This document shows positions 7,626 to 15,089 of a stretch of 20,886 nt of DNA, in pieces. The position numbers and the translations under genes are program-made. Each line of letters opens with the position of its first letter. The first letter of the stretch is position 1. The DNA comes from Proteobacteria bacterium UBA2383. GTDB lineage: Bacteria > Pseudomonadota > Gammaproteobacteria > Competibacterales > Competibacteraceae. A model generated the notes under the pieces. It was not told the origin of the DNA, ran no database searches, and worked only from the letters and a program-made list of their open reading frames with translations. The stretch lies in the NCBI GenBank assembly GCA_002343485.1, contig DDST01000035.1, forward strand, positions 1-20,886, in the 5' to 3' direction.

Positions 7626-7647
7626 CTAAATTTTGTGTAGAATTTAG
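7626..7647. promoter_or_regulatory. Inverted repeat between divergent yrfG and cysQ, possible operator
   Basis: CTAAATT (7626-7632) and AATTTAG (7641-7647) form a perfect 7-base inverted repeat with an 8-base spacer, in the 129-base gap between divergent yrfG and cysQ. Its size and symmetry fit a dimeric regulator site overlapping the yrfG promoter. Further right, TTGATA (7674-7679) and TATCAT (7695-7700) could be cysQ -35/-10 boxes, though their 15-base spacing is short. Confidence 0.3.
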
Positions 7648-7707
7648 TGTGTGAATGCAGTGGTTCTGAATAGTTGATATGCACTCCACACCATTATCAT
7701 AACGACC

Positions 7708-7723
7708 CGTGAGGTTCTTCACG
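7708..7723 (+). promoter_or_regulatory. Small hairpin covering the cysQ ribosome site
   Basis: CGTGA (7708-7712) pairs with TCACG (7719-7723) around a 6-base loop that begins with GG. The only Shine-Dalgarno-like bases for cysQ (GAGG, 7711-7714) are partly inside the first arm, and the ATG follows at 7726. Folding would hinder initiation. The stem is short, so the effect is uncertain. Confidence 0.25.
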
Positions 7724-7725
7724 TC

Positions 7726-8583
7726 ATGAACGACGTCCCTCCTATTCAATTGTCCGCCCTGGCGGAGCCGGTTCAGGCGATCGCCCGGGAGGCGGGACGC
7801 CGTATTTTGGATGTGTATGCCGGTTCCTTCAGTATTACAGAAAAAGCCGATCAAAGCCCGGTCACTGAGGCCGATCTTGCGGCCCACAACTGTATTTTGC
7901 GTGGCCTGATCAGGTTGACTCCCCAGATTCCAATCTTGTCCGAGGAGGCATCGGATATCGGCTTTGCTGAACGCAGCCGCTGGGAGTGGCTATGGCTGGT
8001 CGATCCGCTTGACGGCACGCGTGAATTTATTCGGCGTAGCGACCAGTTTTCAGTCAATATCGCGCTTATTCATCAACATGAAGCAGTCTTTGGGCTGGTT
8101 CTATCGCCTGTGGATGGCGTTTGTTACTACGCTTGGCGTGGCGGCGGTGCGTGGAAAAAACCCCGTAGCGGTAAACCGGCTTGGCGCATTCAAGTTGCCC
8201 GCAGCAGCCATCAACCCCCGCGAGTTACCAGCAGTGAGGCTTCTTACCGTAGCCGCCGCTTGCAGGACTACCTGCAACAACTTGGCGATTATCGCCATAT
8301 GTTTCTGGGTAGCGCCCTGAAATCGTGTTTGATTGCCGAGGGTAAGGCGGATCTTTATCCTCGCTTCGGGCCGACCGGCGAGTGGGACACGGCTGCCACG
8401 CAAATCATTATCGAGGAAGCCGGTGGTCAGATGACCGACATGCAGTTGCGGCCCCTGCGCTACAACGCCCGGCCAGTGTTGATTAATCCGGATTTTTTCG
8501 CATTTGGCGACACAGGCCGCGATTGGTCCCGTTATCTACCACAACGCCAATCTCTGGGACGGACCGTTCCATCATCGCATTAA
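7726..8583 (+). CDS. cysQ: 3'(2'),5'-bisphosphate nucleotidase CysQ
   Basis: CysQ hydrolyses PAP (3'-phosphoadenosine 5'-phosphate), the by-product of sulfate assimilation, to AMP and so relieves PAP inhibition. The 285-residue product has the lithium-sensitive, magnesium-dependent inositol-monophosphatase-superfamily motifs: SPVTEAD (44-50), LSEEAS (Glu73 and Glu74), WLVDPLDGTREF (DPLDGT at 93-98) and GEWDTAA (Trp220-Asp221). The overall length is slightly above the usual 245-275 because of a 20-30 residue polar tail after the conserved core. Start: the first ATG, just after a small hairpin. zapE follows 33 bases downstream on the same strand and may be co-transcribed. The rhodanese about 3.7 kb away is the only other sulfur-related gene in the window. 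Confidence 0.95.
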   Translation: MNDVPPIQLSALAEPVQAIAREAGRRILDVYAGSFSITEKADQSPVTEADLAAHNCILRGLIRLTPQIPILSEEASDIGFAERSRWEWLWLVDPLDGTREFIRRSDQFSVNIALIHQHEAVFGLVLSPVDGVCYYAWRGGGAWKKPRSGKPAWRIQVARSSHQPPRVTSSEASYRSRRLQDYLQQLGDYRHMFLGSALKSCLIAEGKADLYPRFGPTGEWDTAATQIIIEEAGGQMTDMQLRPLRYNARPVLINPDFFAFGDTGRDWSRYLPQRQSLGRTVPSSH

Positions 8584-8616
8584 TTTTAATAAAATCAATT
8601 TGATCCGAGTTCTGCC

Positions 8617-9732
8617 ATGCCTTACGAACGTTATCGTCTTGATCTGGAAAGAGAGGGATTTCAGCATGACCCTGCCCAAGAGCGGGCCATTCTGCATCTG
8701 CAAAAAATCTATGATCAATTGATGGCTCAACCAGCGCCAGCGCCAGCTAAAAAAACAAGCGGTTTGTTAAGCCGATTAACAGGCCGCGATAAACCGGCTG
8801 CCGCCAGCGGTCCCGCGGTTCGAGGTCTATACCTGTGGGGTGGAGTGGGGCGCGGTAAGACTTATCTGGTGGATACCTTTGTCGATGCCCTGCCTTTGGA
8901 ACGCAAGCAGCGCATTCATTTTCACAGTTTCATGCGCGCAGTTCATGCCGAACTCAAGCAGCTTAAACAACAGCAGGAACCGTTGCGGCTCGTGGCCCGC
9001 CGTTTCGCCGAAAAAGCGCAGGTGATCTGTCTGGACGAATTCTTTGTTTCCGATATCACCGATGCCATGCTGTTGTATGGCTTACTGAAGGAATTGTTTG
9101 CTCTGGGCGTTACGTTGATTACCACCTCCAATATTTTGCCTGATGATTTATATAAAGATGGTTTGCAGCGCGCCCGGTTTCTGCCGGCAATCGACTTGAT
9201 CAAGCAGCATTTGGATGTTCTGAATGTGGATGGTGGCGTGGATTACCGGTTGCGCTATCTGGAAAAGGCTGAGATTTATCATTATCCGCTGGACGACCGG
9301 GCTGAGCAGATTCTGAACGACGTGTTCAACAATCTTGCGCCTGAACCGGGTCATCGTGGTGGTGATTTGGAAATCGAGGGCCGGTTTATTCCTACCCTGC
9401 GCGAGGCAGATGACATTATCTGGTTCAACTTCCGGGCGATTTGCGATGGCCCGCGCGGTACCGCCGATTACATCGAGATCGCCCGCTGTTTTCACACGGT
9501 GTTGATTTCCAATATCCCAGTGATGGACTGGCAGATGGAGAACCAGGCGCGGCGCTTCGTGAATCTGGTCGATGAATTCTATGACCGGAGTGTGAAGTTG
9601 ATTGTCTCCGCCGCTGCGCCGCTGCATGAACTCTATACCGGCCAGAAGCTGAAGTTCGAATTCCAGCGCACGGTAAGCCGCTTACAGGAAATGCAGTCGC
9701 ATGAGTATCTGGAACGGCCGCATGTGCCGTAG
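8617..9732 (+). CDS. zapE: Cell-division ATPase ZapE (AFG1-like P-loop protein)
   Basis: ZapE is a cytoplasmic ATPase that associates with FtsZ at the septum in E. coli and belongs to the AFG1/LACE1 family. The 371-residue product has Walker A GGVGRGKT (75-82), Walker B VICLDEF (136-142), HFHSFMRAVHAEL just after the P-loop helix, sensor-like TTSNILPDDLYKDGL, and the conserved C-terminal blocks NIPVMD and RRFVNLVDEFYD. Residues 38-66 are an Ala/Pro/Lys-rich insert before the P-loop that looks unstructured. The start ATG lacks a strong Shine-Dalgarno and follows AT-rich sequence 33 bases after cysQ. It converges on comEC. Confidence 0.95.
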   Translation: MPYERYRLDLEREGFQHDPAQERAILHLQKIYDQLMAQPAPAPAKKTSGLLSRLTGRDKPAAASGPAVRGLYLWGGVGRGKTYLVDTFVDALPLERKQRIHFHSFMRAVHAELKQLKQQQEPLRLVARRFAEKAQVICLDEFFVSDITDAMLLYGLLKELFALGVTLITTSNILPDDLYKDGLQRARFLPAIDLIKQHLDVLNVDGGVDYRLRYLEKAEIYHYPLDDRAEQILNDVFNNLAPEPGHRGGDLEIEGRFIPTLREADDIIWFNFRAICDGPRGTADYIEIARCFHTVLISNIPVMDWQMENQARRFVNLVDEFYDRSVKLIVSAAAPLHELYTGQKLKFEFQRTVSRLQEMQSHEYLERPHVP

Positions 9733-9802
9733 GCATGAATGCTCGCGATGGATGAGGGGGCTATGCCATGAGCATCTTGTCTATCGCGGATGCGGGAAAG
9801 CA

Positions 9803-9846
9803 GTGAGAGAGAATACCGCCAGGATGATGATTCTGGCGTCTCTCAC
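9803..9846. terminator. Long two-segment hairpin between convergent zapE and comEC
   Basis: GTGAGAGA (9803-9810) pairs with TCTCTCAC (9839-9846), and CGCCAG (9817-9822) pairs with CTGGCG (9833-9838). This gives 14 perfect base pairs with a 6-base one-sided bulge (9811-9816) and a 10-base loop. It lies in the 165-base gap between two genes that end facing each other, the expected place for a bidirectional terminator. Neither side has a T-tract, so it may act by blocking readthrough or exonucleases rather than as an intrinsic terminator. Confidence 0.5.
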
Positions 9847-9897
9847 AAGTGATTCAAGGTCATGAGGCCGTATGCGTACCCTGCATAGCTCCCTGCT

Positions 9898-12222
9898 TCA
9901 TGGTTCATCCCAATAGTGGCGGTTATCGTGCCGCTCACGCACGGGTTCCAGCGGTTGTCCCGGCTCCAATCGAAAGGTCAGCGCGCCTTCATAGGAGGAA
10001 TCGAGCAGGGTAGCACCGGTGGCCTGATAGCGCGCCACGGTATCAGCACGGGGATAGCCGTAGCGGTTGTGATAGCCCGTTGCGAATAGGATGTAACGGG
10101 GGTCAACGGCATTCAGGAAGGCCGGGGTGGACAGATTGCGGCGGCCCTGATGCGGGGCAACCAGCACCTCAGCGGCTAAGCGGTTTCCATACGCTTTCGC
10201 CAGCGTGACTTCAGCGCGGGTTTCAATATCGCCGGGCAGCAACACGCGGCCTGCAATGCCTTCGACTTTCAGCACGCAGGAGGCGTTGTCATCGCGGAAG
10301 CCGTGCGGCGGTGGATGCAGCATCTGAAAGCGCACCCCATCCCATTCCCATGCCTGGCCCGCCCGGCACGGTTCCACGCTGCCGATAGGTGTTTGACCGG
10401 GAGCTGAGGTCAGAATACGTTCCACGGGCAATAACTCCCGTAGTGACCGTACCCCGCCGGTATGCTGACTGTCAGCATGACTGATGATCAACATATCCAC
10501 ATGCTCCGCACCTTGCCAGTGCAGAAATGGCGCCAGCACGGCGCGACCGGTATCCAAGGTGGTGCCGAGCCGCCGGCCGGTATCGTAGACCAGGACATGG
10601 CGGCGGGTCCGCACCACAGCGGATAGTCCCTCGCCGGTATCAAGCAACGTGAACCAGAATCCGCCTGCTACTGGTGCGAAAACTGGCGGCCACAGCAGTG
10701 GCAGGCAGAGGGGGATGCCCAGCCAGCGGCCTGGCAGGCCGCGCGGAGCAAGGAGCAAAACGATACCGGGCAAGGCCAAGGCCAGCGTCCAGAGCGGCGG
10801 GATCGGGCGATGCAGCACCAGACCGGGCCATTGATCCAGCCAACGCAGGATCTGCCATAGCCCTTCCATAGTCACTGCTGCCAGTTCCAATACAAATGTC
10901 TGCAAAGTTGCGCTCACAGGGGTCAGCAGTGCCGCTAGCAGACTCAAGGGCAACACGGTCAGACCCATCCAGGGAATGGCGATGAGATTAGCCACGGGCG
11001 ACAGCAGGGGGAATTGCTGGAAGAATAGCAGGGTCAGCGGCAACAGCCCCAGGGTAATATGGAGTTGCAAACGGATGGTTTGACCGAGCGGATGGCGGGG
11101 TTGCCACCGGCCAGTGACGCTGTAGAGAATGATCGCGACTGCGCCGAATGACAGCCAGAACCCTGCGCCTCGTGGTGCGCCGGGATCGGCAAGCAACACC
11201 ACCAGCAACGCCAGCGCCAGAATTCGTCCAGAAGCTGCCGGGCGCAAGGCGATCAGCGCCAGCATTGCCACAGCCACCATGAGAAAGGAACGCTGGGCGG
11301 GTACTGCCAAGCCAGATAGCAGGGTATAACCGCCAGCGCCACATAATGCCGCCAGTGCGGCTACGCGGGTGGCCGGCCAGCGCAGAGTCCATGCCGGGAT
11401 ACGGCTCCATAGACTCCAAACCAGTGCGAATACCAGACTGGCTATCAAACCGATATGGGTGCCGGAAATAGCCATGAGGTGACTGGTGCCGGTACGCCGG
11501 AAGGTTTCCCATTGCCAGGGGCTGATGCCGCCTCTTTCCCCCACGGCCAGCGCCGCCAGAATGCCAACAGAGGGATTGCCGGGTAGCGCCTGGTTGAAAC
11601 GGTCAGCGATGTATTGGCGATGGCGATTCAACGGATAGCGTTCGGCTTCAGCCAACCGGCGTGGCGGGGGGTGCGAACGAATCGAGCCGGTTGCGATGAT
11701 ACCTTGGGCGTACAACCAGCGTTCGTAGTCGAAGCCGCCAGGGTTGCGGAGTCCCCAAGGCTTTTTAAGGCGCACGGTAAGCCGCCAGCGGTCGCCGGCC
11801 CGCAATGCCAGGCCCGCGGTAGCGCCGGCGGCTGCCTCGGAATTGGCTCTGCGGTCATCCTCCCACGATAGACGCAGCCGATGACCTGCCAGGGATGCTG
11901 ACTGTTCCCGGTCACCGGCCACCTGCGCGACCTCGAATACAAAACGGATGCTACGGTCTTGGCGGTCCGGGATGGTGGCGATCCAGCCCTCGACCAGGAG
12001 TTCAATACCTTCCAGCTCAGCCGGTAGCACCGCGACGGCTGGGGTCAGTAGCAAGGCCCATAGGAAGCCTGCCGCGCTCCAGGCCGGCAGTTGCAAACGA
12101 GGAATGCGCCATGCCACTAGCGCTATGCCGGGCAATGCCAGCACCCAGCTTCGATGAGGCAGCTCCGGCAGGGCTTCTAGGAGCAGAATGCCGATTAGAA
12201 AAGCAACGGCGCTTAAGCGCAT
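9898..12222 (-). CDS. comEC: ComEC/Rec2-family DNA uptake channel with an atypical beta-lactamase-fold domain
   Basis: ComEC is the inner-membrane channel that brings single-stranded DNA into the cytoplasm during natural transformation. This 774-residue protein has N-terminal helices (about 5-65), a soluble DUF4131/OB-like region (about 70-180), the multi-helix Competence domain (about 200-500) with its signature HLMAISGTHIGLIA, and a C-terminal metallo-beta-lactamase-fold domain (about 520-765). That last domain departs from consensus: DTGEG (528-532) where DVGQG is usual, HADSQH (582-587) where HxDxDH is usual, HQGR (691-694) for HHGS, and YGYP for YGHP. LLPGDIE is kept. The ATG at 12222 starts directly on a hydrophobic helix. 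The gene converges with zapE and diverges from receptor 1. Family certain; nuclease activity doubtful. Confidence 0.93.
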   Translation of the reverse strand: MRLSAVAFLIGILLLEALPELPHRSWVLALPGIALVAWRIPRLQLPAWSAAGFLWALLLTPAVAVLPAELEGIELLVEGWIATIPDRQDRSIRFVFEVAQVAGDREQSASLAGHRLRLSWEDDRRANSEAAAGATAGLALRAGDRWRLTVRLKKPWGLRNPGGFDYERWLYAQGIIATGSIRSHPPPRRLAEAERYPLNRHRQYIADRFNQALPGNPSVGILAALAVGERGGISPWQWETFRRTGTSHLMAISGTHIGLIASLVFALVWSLWSRIPAWTLRWPATRVAALAALCGAGGYTLLSGLAVPAQRSFLMVAVAMLALIALRPAASGRILALALLVVLLADPGAPRGAGFWLSFGAVAIILYSVTGRWQPRHPLGQTIRLQLHITLGLLPLTLLFFQQFPLLSPVANLIAIPWMGLTVLPLSLLAALLTPVSATLQTFVLELAAVTMEGLWQILRWLDQWPGLVLHRPIPPLWTLALALPGIVLLLAPRGLPGRWLGIPLCLPLLWPPVFAPVAGGFWFTLLDTGEGLSAVVRTRRHVLVYDTGRRLGTTLDTGRAVLAPFLHWQGAEHVDMLIISHADSQHTGGVRSLRELLPVERILTSAPGQTPIGSVEPCRAGQAWEWDGVRFQMLHPPPHGFRDDNASCVLKVEGIAGRVLLPGDIETRAEVTLAKAYGNRLAAEVLVAPHQGRRNLSTPAFLNAVDPRYILFATGYHNRYGYPRADTVARYQATGATLLDSSYEGALTFRLEPGQPLEPVRERHDNRHYWDEP

Positions 12223-12441
12223 GCGGTGTAAGAGGTGACAATTGAGTTAGTTTCAGCTACAGATAACGGTCAATAATTAACATAATATTACGGTGGTCTT
12301 GGTGCTCTCGCTAGTGTTCTTAATGGGTGCTTGAATTCCCAAGAATACCCGAGCCTGAAAGCTGGAGTAGGGGTGAATGATGGCCCTGAAGCGTTTGCAG
12401 GTCTCCCAGAAAGCCAATGAAATCATGAATCCTAAGGTAGA
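12223..12441 (+). promoter_or_regulatory. Control region and possible structured leader of receptor gene 1
   Basis: This is the 219-base gap between divergent comEC and receptor 1. AT-rich sequence at about 12265-12290 holds CATAAT (12281-12286), a possible -10 box with no convincing -35. If it is used, the transcript has a leader of about 150 bases. The leader contains a hairpin at 12325-12350 (GGGT with ACCC, inside it CTTG with CAAG) and a further AGGG/CCCT pairing at 12369-12387. I see no B12-box (GCCACTG), TPP, GEMM or other riboswitch core I know, and no convincing Fur box. No gene is evident here. Confidence 0.35.
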
Positions 12442-14496
12442 ATGATGTTGAAAAAACAAACCTTTGGCAAAAAAACAAAGGGTGTACTGGCTTTGGCAGC
12501 GGGGGTGGGGCTGACTGCTAGCCTACCGGGCGGGGTTCAAGCGGCTGAAATACCCGATCTGACCTATTTCAGTATCGAAGAGTTGATGCAGATTAAAGTG
12601 GTATCGGCAACGAAGGTCGAGGAAGCCTTACAAGACATTGCATCGGCAGTTTTTGTCATTACCGCCGATGATATTCGACGGTCGGGAGTCACCAACGTGA
12701 TGGAGGCGTTGCGGCTTGCACCCGGTGTGGAAGTGGCTCGGGTTGATTCCAGCCGTTGGGCGATCACCATTCGTGGTTTCAACGGTCGTTTTGCCAACAA
12801 ATTGCTGGTACTGATCGACGGCCGCTCGGTTTACACTTCACAGTTTTCCGGCGTGTATTGGGAGTTGCAGGATCTATTCCTGCCTGACATCAAACGGATT
12901 GAGGTGATTCGTGGCCCTGGTGGCAGCCTGTGGGGCGCCAACGCGGTGAACGGCGTCATCAATATCATCACCAAAAACAGCGAGGATACCCAAGGCGGAT
13001 TGGTGACACTGACCGCTGGCAATGAAGAGCGGGCTATCGCCGGGGTTCGCTATGGCGGCACACTGGGTGATAACACCCAGTATCGGGTTTACGGGCAGTT
13101 CTCCGAGCGCGATGGCTTGGCAACGCTCAATGGCCGCGATGCTGGCGATGACTGGCGCATGAGCAAAGGCGGATTCCGCTTGGATTGGACGCCATCGGCC
13201 CAGGATAAGATCGCCGTGCAAGGTGATCGTTATGAGGGCAACTTCGATCAGAACTATGTATTCCCCACCTTGGACTCGGAGTTTTCCAAGCAGGAGTTAG
13301 CGAAGATCAATGCCACAGGTGGCAGCTTGCAGGCACATTGGGAACATCAATATTCCGCGGCATCGCAGATAGGATTGCAAGTGTATTACCAGTATGCGGA
13401 CCGTGAAGAACCGCTTTATATTGCTGACACGGATACGTTTGACATAGATTTTCAACATAATTTCACGTTAGGTGACCGGCAGAACATTGTCTGGGGATTG
13501 GGCTATCGGCGCAATTGGGATCAGTTCACCGATACCGCGCTTGCAACCGTTAATCCTAAGAGTGCAACGACAGAATTATTCAACGCCTTCGTTCAGGATC
13601 AAGTTGACCTGATTCCGGAGCAATTGCGCTTAACGGCCGGTGTTAAGCTGGAGCGCAACGATTTCACGGGGTGGGAATGGCAGCCCAGCATCCGGATGTT
13701 ATGGACGCCGCGTCCCAATCATCATCTTTGGGCAGCGATATCGCGAGCTATCCGCACCCCTTCACGTGGCGAGGAGCACGCGCAAACAAGCTTGTATGCC
13801 TTACCACCGTCACCAATAACGGGAAATTTGCCAACACTGATCACGACATTCGGAAACAGCCAGCTTGACACTGAAAAACTCATTGCTTACGAAGCCGGCT
13901 ACCGTGTGCAATTGGCCGAGCGATTTTCCATCGATACCACTGCCTTCTACAATGATTATGATCAAGTAGTCGGCACAATTCTTGGGACACCGTTTTTAGA
14001 AACCGGAATAGTTCCGCCCTATCTGGTCCTGCCACTGCAGCTGGAAAATGCACAGTCGGGCTATGACACCGGATTTGAGCTGGCGGCGGATTGGCGTCCG
14101 ATGCCGGCTTGGCGGATGCAACTCGCTTACTCGTATTTACATAGCGATATCAAGCGGCTTGGTGATCCAGCCGACTACAGCTTTAATCTGAATCAGATTT
14201 CAGTGCTTTCATCTTGGAATTTATCGAATGATCTTGATCTGGATGCATGGGGGCGCTACGTCAACCGGGATGGCTCAATTTTAACGCTCTCTCCGTTTAA
14301 CCGGGTCAAGATTGATCCGTATTTCAGCCTGAATCTGCGCCTGGGATGGCGGCCCCGCAAGGATTTGGAATTTTCGCTAGTGGGCGCCAACTTGCTGGAT
14401 GGCGGTGGAGGTCATCTGGAATACGTACAGGAAGCCTACACGTTCCCGGTCGAAGTCCAACGCAGCCTGTACGGCCAAATGAAATGGTCATTTTGA
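12442..14496 (+). CDS. TonB-dependent outer-membrane receptor 1
   Basis: This is a 684-residue gated beta-barrel for active uptake of an unidentified ligand, powered by TonB-ExbBD. A lysine-rich signal peptide (cleavage near VQAAE, about residue 35) is followed by DLTYFSIEELMQI, then a plug domain (about 55-165) with VFVITADDIRRSGVTN, RGFNGRFANKLLVLIDGRSV and IEVIRGPGGSLWGANAVNGV. The barrel fills the rest and ends in KWSF with a terminal Phe, the usual signal for BAM assembly. The short sequence IKVVSATK may act as the TonB box. AAGG is 4 bases before the first ATG and 7 before the second (12445), so initiation may be at the second. It leads an operon with a YfiR-like gene and two paralogous receptors. 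Substrate cannot be read from sequence. Confidence 0.95.
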   Translation: MMLKKQTFGKKTKGVLALAAGVGLTASLPGGVQAAEIPDLTYFSIEELMQIKVVSATKVEEALQDIASAVFVITADDIRRSGVTNVMEALRLAPGVEVARVDSSRWAITIRGFNGRFANKLLVLIDGRSVYTSQFSGVYWELQDLFLPDIKRIEVIRGPGGSLWGANAVNGVINIITKNSEDTQGGLVTLTAGNEERAIAGVRYGGTLGDNTQYRVYGQFSERDGLATLNGRDAGDDWRMSKGGFRLDWTPSAQDKIAVQGDRYEGNFDQNYVFPTLDSEFSKQELAKINATGGSLQAHWEHQYSAASQIGLQVYYQYADREEPLYIADTDTFDIDFQHNFTLGDRQNIVWGLGYRRNWDQFTDTALATVNPKSATTELFNAFVQDQVDLIPEQLRLTAGVKLERNDFTGWEWQPSIRMLWTPRPNHHLWAAISRAIRTPSRGEEHAQTSLYALPPSPITGNLPTLITTFGNSQLDTEKLIAYEAGYRVQLAERFSIDTTAFYNDYDQVVGTILGTPFLETGIVPPYLVLPLQLENAQSGYDTGFELAADWRPMPAWRMQLAYSYLHSDIKRLGDPADYSFNLNQISVLSSWNLSNDLDLDAWGRYVNRDGSILTLSPFNRVKIDPYFSLNLRLGWRPRKDLEFSLVGANLLDGGGGHLEYVQEAYTFPVEVQRSLYGQMKWSF

Positions 14497-14549
14497 CAGC
14501 TCGCTTGAGGTCAAGCACCCCAGCAAATTGGCGAAGATGAGTAAAGCAC

Positions 14550-15089
14550 ATGCGCCATTGGCTGGTATGTTTGATCATAGCCCTGTTGATGAGGCCATTG
14601 GGGGCAGAAGTCTACAGCGAATATGTGCTCAAGGCCGCCTATCTTTATAACTTCACTAAATTCGTCGAGTGGCCACAGGGAGCATTCCCCACTACCGACT
14701 CGCCGTTGGTGATCTGTATTGCCGGGGCTGATTCATTCGGTGACGCGCTGACAACCCTCGATGGCAAAATGGTGGAAGGCCATCCGGTGGAGGTGCGCCT
14801 TTTTTTCTTGGCGGCTAGACCCGATCAATGCCATGTCGTCTTCATTGGCCGATCGGAACAGGGGCAGCTCAAGGCTGTGCTAGCCAAACTTGCCCGCCTG
14901 CCGATCCTGACGGTCAGCGATATCAGTGATTTTGCCCAGGCCGGTGGCATCATTGGACTTTTTGAAGCCGGGAAACGCATCCGATTCAGCATCAACATCA
15001 CTGCTGCGGAGCAGGCCAATCTCAAATTGAGTTCCCAATTGCTTAAGCTAGCGGTCATCGTAGGTGATCCTCGGAGGGCCGATCCATGA
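14550..15089 (+). CDS. YfiR/DUF4154-family periplasmic protein
   Basis: The 179-residue product has a signal peptide (cleavage near PLGAE, residue 19) and then the whole DUF4154 domain: YVLKAAYLYNFTKFVEWP, LVICIAG, QCHVVFIG, PILTVSDISDFAQAGGIIG, IRFSINITAAE and LKLSSQLLKLA. The best-studied member, Pseudomonas aeruginosa YfiR, is a periplasmic repressor of the diguanylate cyclase YfiN. Cys56 and Cys94 match the usual pair in this domain and could form a disulfide; no further cysteines follow. No YfiN-like cyclase or YfiB lipoprotein lies beside it, so I give no symbol. The gene starts 53 bases after receptor 1, just past an inverted repeat GCTTGA/TCAAGC (14503-14516), and its stop overlaps the next start as ATGA. 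A periplasmic sensor role linked to the receptors is inference. Confidence 0.88.
   Translation: MRHWLVCLIIALLMRPLGAEVYSEYVLKAAYLYNFTKFVEWPQGAFPTTDSPLVICIAGADSFGDALTTLDGKMVEGHPVEVRLFFLAARPDQCHVVFIGRSEQGQLKAVLAKLARLPILTVSDISDFAQAGGIIGLFEAGKRIRFSINITAAEQANLKLSSQLLKLAVIVGDPRRADP

Noticed and set aside
7597..7887. A 97-residue N-terminal extension of the yrfG frame
   Set aside because: It overlaps cysQ on the other strand, has no match to the family, and the internal ATG at 7596 gives the normal length.
9148..9627. 159-codon minus-strand ORF inside zapE
   Set aside because: It is antisense to well-conserved ZapE codons and has no recognisable domain.
10988..11512. Long minus-strand ORF (174 codons) inside comEC
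   Set aside because: It lies in another frame of a clear ComEC coding region, is rich in Arg, Pro and Gly as shadow frames are, and has no ribosome site I trust.
12223..12441. Cobalamin riboswitch or Fur box before receptor 1
   Set aside because: Looked for because TonB receptors often carry one. No B12-box core and no convincing 19-bp Fur palindrome could be seen.
12277..12459. A 60-residue minus-strand ORF in the leader of receptor 1
   Set aside because: It covers the receptor's own start and promoter area, has no recognisable family, and its composition looks random. A plus-strand stretch at about 12329-12421 also reads open but is broken by stops just upstream, so a gene remnant cannot be shown.
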